Position numbers and translations under genes: made by a program
Notes under the pieces: model-generated
Seen by the model: only the letters and a program-made list of their open reading frames with translations
Databases searched by the model: none
What the model was told of the DNA's origin: nothing
Shown here: positions 6,895 through 11,735 of the stretch, piece after piece
How positions within the stretch are numbered: the stretch's first letter is position 1
How the letters are laid out: each line of letters starts with the position of its first letter
Assembly (NCBI GenBank): GCA_005893365.1
Contig: VBPB01000053.1
Location: 1-14,632, forward strand
DNA from: Candidatus Eiseniibacteriota bacterium
Lineage (GTDB): Bacteria > Eisenbacteria > RBG-16-71-46
Direction: 5' to 3'
Length of the DNA: 14,632 nucleotides

Positions 6895-6934
6895 GAGGGG
6901 CCTCAAGGCGGCGGCTCCTCACCCCTTTAAGGAG
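6895..6934 (+). promoter_or_regulatory. Structured leader with two mutually exclusive hairpins before the adaptor gene
   Basis: In the transcript, GAGGGGCC (6895-6902) can pair with GGCTCCTC (6913-6920) over 8 bp, including one G-U pair, with a 10-base loop. The same CTCCT (6915-6919) can instead pair with AGGAG (6930-6934), which is the core of the Shine-Dalgarno sequence. The first hairpin would leave the ribosome-binding site free and the second would hide it. The pairings are seen in the sequence; any regulatory role is inferred. Confidence 0.35.
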
Positions 6935-6935
6935 G
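6929..6935 (+). promoter_or_regulatory. Strong ribosome-binding site of the adaptor gene
   Basis: AAGGAGG lies 5 bases before ATG 6941, an optimal Shine-Dalgarno, and fixes the start. Confidence 0.8.
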
Positions 6936-6940
6936 CGACG

Positions 6941-8032
6941 ATGGACGCTCCGATCAAGCCGCGGCGCTTGGGCACCGTCTGGGTGTGGTCCGCGCTCGCC
7001 GTCCTGATCGTGGCCGGCGCGGTGGGCGGGGTGTTCCTGGCGCGCAACGCGCGCGGCAACGGCAAGAAGAAGAGTGACCGCGAGGGCCCCCCGGCCTCGC
7101 CGGTCGAGCTGAGCCTGATCCAGAAGGGCAGCATTTCGACCTGGCTCGAGACCACCACGTCGCTCGAGCCCCGGAACTCGGCCGCCCTGGTGGCCCGCGG
7201 GCAGGGCGAGGTGGTGGAGGTCCGCAGCGAGGAGGGCCGCTGGGTGGAGCGGGGTGCGATCCTCGCGCGCCTCGACGACACCGACGCGCGCCTGGCGGTG
7301 GAGCGCGCCGATCTGGCGGCCCAGGGCGCCAAGCGCGACGCCGACCGCGGCCACCAGCTGGCGACCCAGGGCTTCCTGAGCCCCAAGGAGCTGGACGACC
7401 TCGATCTCAAGCTGCGCGCCGCCAACGTCGAGCTGGAGCAGCGCCGCCACGACCTGGCCAACATGCGCGTGGTCGCCCCGTTCGCCGGACGCGTGACCGA
7501 TCGCATGATCCACCTGGGCGAGACGGTGATGCCCGGCCGCGAGTGCTTCCGGCTGGTGGACGTGGAGCCGATGCTGGCGCGCGTGTTCTTCCCCGAGCGC
7601 GAGCTGGGCCACGTGCAGGTCGGCGAGACGGCCAGCCTCGAGGTGGACGCCCATCCCGGCAAGTCGTTCCCGGCCCGCGTCACCCTGGTGAACCCGGTGG
7701 TCGAGCGCAGCAACGGGACCTTCAAGGTGACGCTCGAGGTGCGCGATCCCGAGGGGCTGCTGCGCCCCGGGAGCTTCGTGCGCGTCCGCATCCGCACCGG
7801 GGTGTTCGACGATGCGCTGCTGCTGCCCCGCCGCGCCGCGCTCAACGAGGACGGCGAGGACTACGTGTTCGTCGCGCGCGGCGACACCGTGGCGCGCGTG
7901 CCGGTCCGGCTCGGCGCGGTCTCGGGCGACGCCGCCCAGGTGCTGGCCGGCCTGGTGTCCGGCGATCAGGTGGTCACCATCGGCCAGGGCGGGCTCAAGC
8001 AGGGCTCGCGCATCAAGCCGGTCCACTTCTAG
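6941..8032 (+). CDS. RND efflux periplasmic adaptor (HlyD/AcrA-type membrane fusion protein)
   Basis: This 363-residue membrane-fusion protein would link an inner-membrane RND permease to an outer-membrane channel. A single N-terminal membrane segment (residues 13-34) anchors it, with no lipobox, followed by a basic GNGKKK stretch. The split lipoyl (biotinyl-lipoyl-like) domain is visible as residues about 82-112 (GQGEVVEVRSEEGRWVERG) and 174-206 (VVAPFAGRVTDRMIHLGE). A short charged helical hairpin lies between (113-173). The beta-barrel domain (about 207-290; GETASLEVDAHPGK, GTFKVTLEV) and the membrane-proximal domain follow. The length is normal for the family. It is the first gene of the efflux operon, 30 bp ahead of the first permease, and the only adaptor seen, so it probably serves both permeases. 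The substrate cannot be deduced. Confidence 0.93.
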   Translation: MDAPIKPRRLGTVWVWSALAVLIVAGAVGGVFLARNARGNGKKKSDREGPPASPVELSLIQKGSISTWLETTTSLEPRNSAALVARGQGEVVEVRSEEGRWVERGAILARLDDTDARLAVERADLAAQGAKRDADRGHQLATQGFLSPKELDDLDLKLRAANVELEQRRHDLANMRVVAPFAGRVTDRMIHLGETVMPGRECFRLVDVEPMLARVFFPERELGHVQVGETASLEVDAHPGKSFPARVTLVNPVVERSNGTFKVTLEVRDPEGLLRPGSFVRVRIRTGVFDDALLLPRRAALNEDGEDYVFVARGDTVARVPVRLGAVSGDAAQVLAGLVSGDQVVTIGQGGLKQGSRIKPVHF

Positions 8033-8050
8033 TCACCCGATCCGGTCCAG

Positions 8051-8057
8051 GGGAGGG
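8051..8057 (+). promoter_or_regulatory. Ribosome-binding site of the first RND permease
   Basis: GGGAGGG lies 5 bases before GTG 8063 and decides this GTG as the start; the encoded N-terminus RLIDGSIRRPVTV is where RND permeases normally begin. Confidence 0.65.
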
Positions 8058-8062
8058 CGCCC

Positions 8063-11000
8063 GTGCGCCTCATCGACGGCTCCATCCGGCGCCCGGTCAC
8101 CGTGTTCATGACCACCCTCGGGGTGGTCCTGTTCGGCCTGGTGGCGGCCTCCCGGCTCTCGGTGGACCTGCTCCCCGACATCTCCTATCCGTCGCTCACG
8201 GTGCGCACCGACCTGCCCGACGCGGCCCCCGGCGACGTCGAGCAGTTCGTGACCCGTCCGGTCGAGGAGGGCGTGGGCGTGGTGCCGGGGCTGGTCCGGC
8301 TCCACTCGGTCTCGCGCCCGGGGCAGTCCGAGGTGACGCTCGAGTTCGCGACCGGCACGCGCATGGACCTGGCCTCGCTCGCCGTGCGCGAGAAGCTCGA
8401 TCTGGTGTCGCTGCCCCGCGAGGCGCGCCGTCCGGCGGTGCTGCGCTTCGATCCGTCGCTCGATCCCATCATGCGGTTGCGGCTCTCGGGAGGCGGCAAC
8501 CTCCTCGGACTGCGCCGCATCGCCGAGCACACGGTCAAGGCCGACTTGGAAGGCGCGCCCGGGGTGGCGGCCGTGAAGGTGGTGGGCGGGGAGGAGCAGG
8601 AGATCTCGGTCGATGTGGACGCGCACCGCCTCTCGGCGGTCGGCCTGACGCTGGCCGACGTCTCGACCCGGCTGGCCGAGGAGAACATCAACCTCGCCGG
8701 CGGATCGCTCACCGAGGGACAGTCCGAATACCTGATCCGGGCCACCAACCAGTTCCTGAGCCCCGAGGAGATCGGCCGGGTCATCCTGGCCTCGCGGCCC
8801 GAGGGCGTGGTCCGGCTCGCCGACGTGGCGAGTGTGGGCCGCGGCGCCAAGGACCGCGACGTGGTCGCGCGCCTCGACGGGCGCGAGGCGGTCGAGATCT
8901 CCATCTACAAGGAGGGCGACGCCAACACCGTGGCGGTGGCACGGGCGGTCAAGCGGCGCATCCAGCGCTTGCCGCTGCCGGCGGCGATGAAGATGGTCAC
9001 CGTGGCCGACCAGTCGCGCTACATCGACAGCGCGATCCGCGACGTCACCGATGCCGCCTGGCTCGGCGGCCTGCTGGCGGTGCTGGTGCTGTTCGCCTTC
9101 CTGCGCCAGCTCGGCACCACCATCATCGTCGCCCTCTCGATCCCGGTCTCGGTGCTCGCGACCTTCATCATCATGTACCGGCTCGGCCTGTCGCTGAACC
9201 TCATGTCGCTGGGGGGACTGGCGCTCGCGGTGGGGAACCTGGTCGACGCCTCGATCGTGGTGCTGGAGAGCATCTTCAAGAAACGCGAGGAGGGCCTGGA
9301 CGCCCGCCGCGCCGCGGGCGAGGGCACGGCGATCGTGGCCATGGCGGTGACCGCCTCGACGCTGACCAGCGTGGCGGTGTTCTTCCCGCTGGTGTTCGTC
9401 GAAGGGCTCGCGGGCCAGCTGTTCCGCGACCAGGCGCTCACCATCTCGTTCTCGCACCTGGTCTCGCTGGCGGTGGCGCTGACGCTGGTGCCGACCCTCT
9501 ACGCGCTGGGCGCCCGCGGTGGGCACCCGGCGGGCGCCGCCGCGGGCGCGCCCGCGACGACCCCGGGCCCGCAGGGGCGCTGGCGCCGGATCCTCGGTTG
9601 GGCCACGTTCGCGGTGCTGGCGCTGCCGCGGCTCCTGACCCGCGGCGCCCGTAGTACCGGCCGTCGGGCGCGGCCCTGGGTGGACCGCCTGCTGATCCCG
9701 TTCGACGTGGGCTACGGCGCCCTGGTGCGCGTCTACCCGGGCCTGCTCCGGCGCGCGCTGGCGCGGCGGGGCCGCGTGCTGGGCCTGGCCACCGCCCTGT
9801 TCGTCCTCACCGTGGTCGTGGGCCTGGTGCTGCCCCGGAACCTGTTCCCGTCGTTCACCCAGGGGGAGTTCCACTTCAACGTGCGGCTGCCCGAGGGGGC
9901 GGCGCTCAAGGTGACCGACGCGGCGCTCGACCGGCTCGCCCGCGTCGTCTCCGGCGACCCCCGCGTCAAGTTCGTCACCACCAGCGCCGGCCAGACCGAC
10001 CTGGCGGCCTTCGCCGGCTCGGCCCGCGAGGCGAACCGCGGCCAGGTGGCGGTGGTCCTCAAGGATGCCGGCGACCGCCGGGGCGAGGAGCAGGTGGCGG
10101 CCAGGCTGCGCGAGGCGATGGACCAGGTGCCCGGGCTCAGCTACGAGTTCGAGCGCCCGGCGCTGCTCAGCTTCAAGAACCCGGTCGAGGTCGAGATCTA
10201 CGCCTACGACCTGGACTCGCTGCGCACGCTGGCCGAGGCGGTGGCTCAGCGGGTCACGCGCGTGCGCGGCGTCGAGGACGTGCAGTCGTCGATGCGCCTC
10301 GGAGACCCCGAGGTCCAGATCGCCTTCGATCGTGACCGGCTGGCGGCGATGGACCTGGATCCCGCCACCGCCTCACGGCTGGTGCGCAGCGCCATCCAGG
10401 GCGAGGCGGCCACGCAGTACAGCGACCTCGACCGCAAGCTCGACGTGCGGGTGCGCGCCAGCGAGGCGCAGCGCTCGGTGGTGGCCGAGCTCGCCAACCT
10501 GGACGTGGGCCGCACCGCCGGCCGGGCGGTCTCGCTGGGCGCGGTGGCCGACGTGCGCGTCGCGCGCGGACCGGCGGAGATCCGGCGCATCGCCCAGCAG
10601 CGGGCGGCGGTGGTGTCGGCCAACCTCAAGGGGCGCGACCTCTCGGCGGTGGCCCAGGACATCCAGGCGGCCTTGGACGGGATGGCCGTCCCGCCGGGCG
10701 CCAAGGTGACGCTGGCCGGCCAGAACCGCGAGCTGGGCGAATCGTTCGGCTCGCTCAGGTTCGCCATCCTGCTGGCGGTGTTCCTGGTCTACCTGGTCAT
10801 GGCCAGCCAGTTCGAGTCGCTGCTCCACCCGTTCGTCATCATGTTCACGCTGCCGATGGCGCTGGTGGGCGTGGTGGCCACCCTGCTGCTGACCGGCACG
10901 ACGCTCTCCGTCATGGTGCTCATCGGCATGGTGGTGATGGCCGGCATCGTCGTGAACAACGGCATCGTGCTGATCGACTATACCAAACGCCTGCGCGCCC

Positions 11001-11236
11001 GCGGCCTCTCCAAGGTGGACGCGCTCATCGAGGCCGGGCAGGTCCGCATGCGGCCCATCCTGATGACCACGCTCACCACCGTGCTGGGACTGGTGCCGAT
11101 GGCGATCGGGGTCGGCGAGGGCGCGGCCCTGCGCGCGCCGCTGGCCATCACCCTGATCGGCGGCATGATGAGCTCGACCCTGCTGACGCTGGTGGTGCTG
11201 CCGGTCGTCTACGCGACCCTCGACCGCAAGCCGTAA
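8063..11236 (+). CDS. RND efflux permease 1 (complete)
   Basis: This 1057-residue inner-membrane pump of the HAE-type RND superfamily would be a proton-driven exporter working with the adaptor encoded just upstream. It has the full family layout: TM1 at the N-terminus after RRPVTV, a first periplasmic porter domain, TM2-6, a second periplasmic domain, and TM8-12 with MASQFESLLHPF and RPILMTTLTTVLGLVP. In TM4 the motif LAVGNLVDASIVVLE keeps one Asp (395) where AcrB has an Asp pair; the second position is Ala. In TM10, GIVVNNGIVLIDY has Asn965 where AcrB has Lys940. The TM6-TM7 linker (about residues 483-568) is roughly twice the AcrB length. It holds an Ala/Gly/Pro-rich part and a hydrophobic stretch (GWATFAVLALPRLL). 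Start GTG 8063 has a good ribosome-binding site. The exported substrate is unknown. Confidence 0.93.
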   Translation: MRLIDGSIRRPVTVFMTTLGVVLFGLVAASRLSVDLLPDISYPSLTVRTDLPDAAPGDVEQFVTRPVEEGVGVVPGLVRLHSVSRPGQSEVTLEFATGTRMDLASLAVREKLDLVSLPREARRPAVLRFDPSLDPIMRLRLSGGGNLLGLRRIAEHTVKADLEGAPGVAAVKVVGGEEQEISVDVDAHRLSAVGLTLADVSTRLAEENINLAGGSLTEGQSEYLIRATNQFLSPEEIGRVILASRPEGVVRLADVASVGRGAKDRDVVARLDGREAVEISIYKEGDANTVAVARAVKRRIQRLPLPAAMKMVTVADQSRYIDSAIRDVTDAAWLGGLLAVLVLFAFLRQLGTTIIVALSIPVSVLATFIIMYRLGLSLNLMSLGGLALAVGNLVDASIVVLESIFKKREEGLDARRAAGEGTAIVAMAVTASTLTSVAVFFPLVFVEGLAGQLFRDQALTISFSHLVSLAVALTLVPTLYALGARGGHPAGAAAGAPATTPGPQGRWRRILGWATFAVLALPRLLTRGARSTGRRARPWVDRLLIPFDVGYGALVRVYPGLLRRALARRGRVLGLATALFVLTVVVGLVLPRNLFPSFTQGEFHFNVRLPEGAALKVTDAALDRLARVVSGDPRVKFVTTSAGQTDLAAFAGSAREANRGQVAVVLKDAGDRRGEEQVAARLREAMDQVPGLSYEFERPALLSFKNPVEVEIYAYDLDSLRTLAEAVAQRVTRVRGVEDVQSSMRLGDPEVQIAFDRDRLAAMDLDPATASRLVRSAIQGEAATQYSDLDRKLDVRVRASEAQRSVVAELANLDVGRTAGRAVSLGAVADVRVARGPAEIRRIAQQRAAVVSANLKGRDLSAVAQDIQAALDGMAVPPGAKVTLAGQNRELGESFGSLRFAILLAVFLVYLVMASQFESLLHPFVIMFTLPMALVGVVATLLLTGTTLSVMVLIGMVVMAGIVVNNGIVLIDYTKRLRARGLSKVDALIEAGQVRMRPILMTTLTTVLGLVPMAIGVGEGAALRAPLAITLIGGMMSSTLLTLVVLPVVYATLDRKP

Positions 11237-11241
11237 GGAGG
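11235..11241 (+). promoter_or_regulatory. Ribosome-binding site overlapping the permease 1 stop
   Basis: AAGGAGG begins within the TAA stop of permease 1 and lies 5 bases before TTG 11247 (11 before GTG 11253). The spacing favours the TTG start of the small membrane protein. Confidence 0.6.
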
Positions 11242-11246
11242 CGTCC

Positions 11247-11732
11247 TTGACCGTGCTCCCGCTGCCTGCGCGCGCGGAACCCCCGCGTGCTCCGGACCTG
11301 GGCCTGGCCGCGGCCGGCGTCCTCACCGCCGGCATGGCCCTCTACCACTTCGGTCTGCCGTTCCTCTGGGGCTGGGGGAAGGCGCTCACGCCGTGGCCGA
11401 TGCTGCACTGGGCGCTGTTCATGCTCAACGCGTCGTTCAGCTACCTGCTGCTCGCCGGGGGAGCGGCCACCGTGGCCCTGGCCTTCCGCCGCGACGCGAG
11501 GGATCGCACCGGCCGGTGGGTGCTGCTCGCGATCGGCGGCTACTGGGTGTTCAACCTGCTCTATCAGCTGGTGAGCCCGATGCCGATGCCGCCCCGCCTG
11601 GCCGCGCTGCGCTGGGGCCTCTTCGGCTTCGCCGCCGCCATGGCGTGGCTCTACGGGGCCGCGGTGGTGCGCGGCGCGGGCCGTGCCCAAGCGCCGCCGC
11701 GATCCGTCCCGGTCTTGGGCCGGCCGGGCTAG
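11247..11732 (+). CDS. Small four-helix membrane protein of unknown function
   Basis: This 161-residue protein has four likely membrane helices: about residues 19-41, 54-80, 91-110 and 120-142. The first ends at HFGLPFLWGWG and the second contains MLHWALFMLNASFSYLLL. Short polar loops (RRDARDRTGR) and a proline-rich YQLVSPMPMPP segment separate the helices. I do not recognise a family. The reading frame shows the expected GC-rich third positions and has a strong ribosome-binding site. It lies 10 bp after one RND permease and 3 bp before the next, so it is almost certainly co-transcribed with them. It may be an accessory subunit of the pump or an unrelated membrane protein. The start is TTG 11247 (an alternative, GTG 11253, would shorten it by two residues). 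Confidence 0.75.
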   Translation: MTVLPLPARAEPPRAPDLGLAAAGVLTAGMALYHFGLPFLWGWGKALTPWPMLHWALFMLNASFSYLLLAGGAATVALAFRRDARDRTGRWVLLAIGGYWVFNLLYQLVSPMPMPPRLAALRWGLFGFAAAMAWLYGAAVVRGAGRAQAPPRSVPVLGRPG

Positions 11733-11735
11733 CGC

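Larger units (their letters stand above)
6644..6940. other. Divergent intergenic region between protease and efflux operon
   Basis: This 297-bp gap separates the divergent starts of the protease (6643, minus) and the adaptor (6941, plus), so promoters for both should lie here. It holds the protease ribosome-binding site, the small inverted repeat CCGGT-GAA-ACCGG (6651-6663), four 12-bp tandem repeats (6706-6753) and a hairpin-rich leader (6895-6935). I see no convincing sigma-70 -35/-10 pair on either strand, and no coding sequence. Confidence 0.6.

Noticed and set aside
6644..8026. Extension of the protease frame upstream on the minus strand
   Set aside because: It runs antisense to the adaptor gene and through the tandem repeats, and reads as His/Arg/Ala-rich shadow sequence; a signal peptide and ribosome-binding site mark the start at 6643.
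8033..9874. Long minus-strand frame under permease 1, and similar ones at 11148-12542 and 12567-14444
   Set aside because: High-GC codon bias keeps antisense frames open. The translations are His/Arg/Gln-rich with no family features, while the plus strand encodes clear RND proteins.
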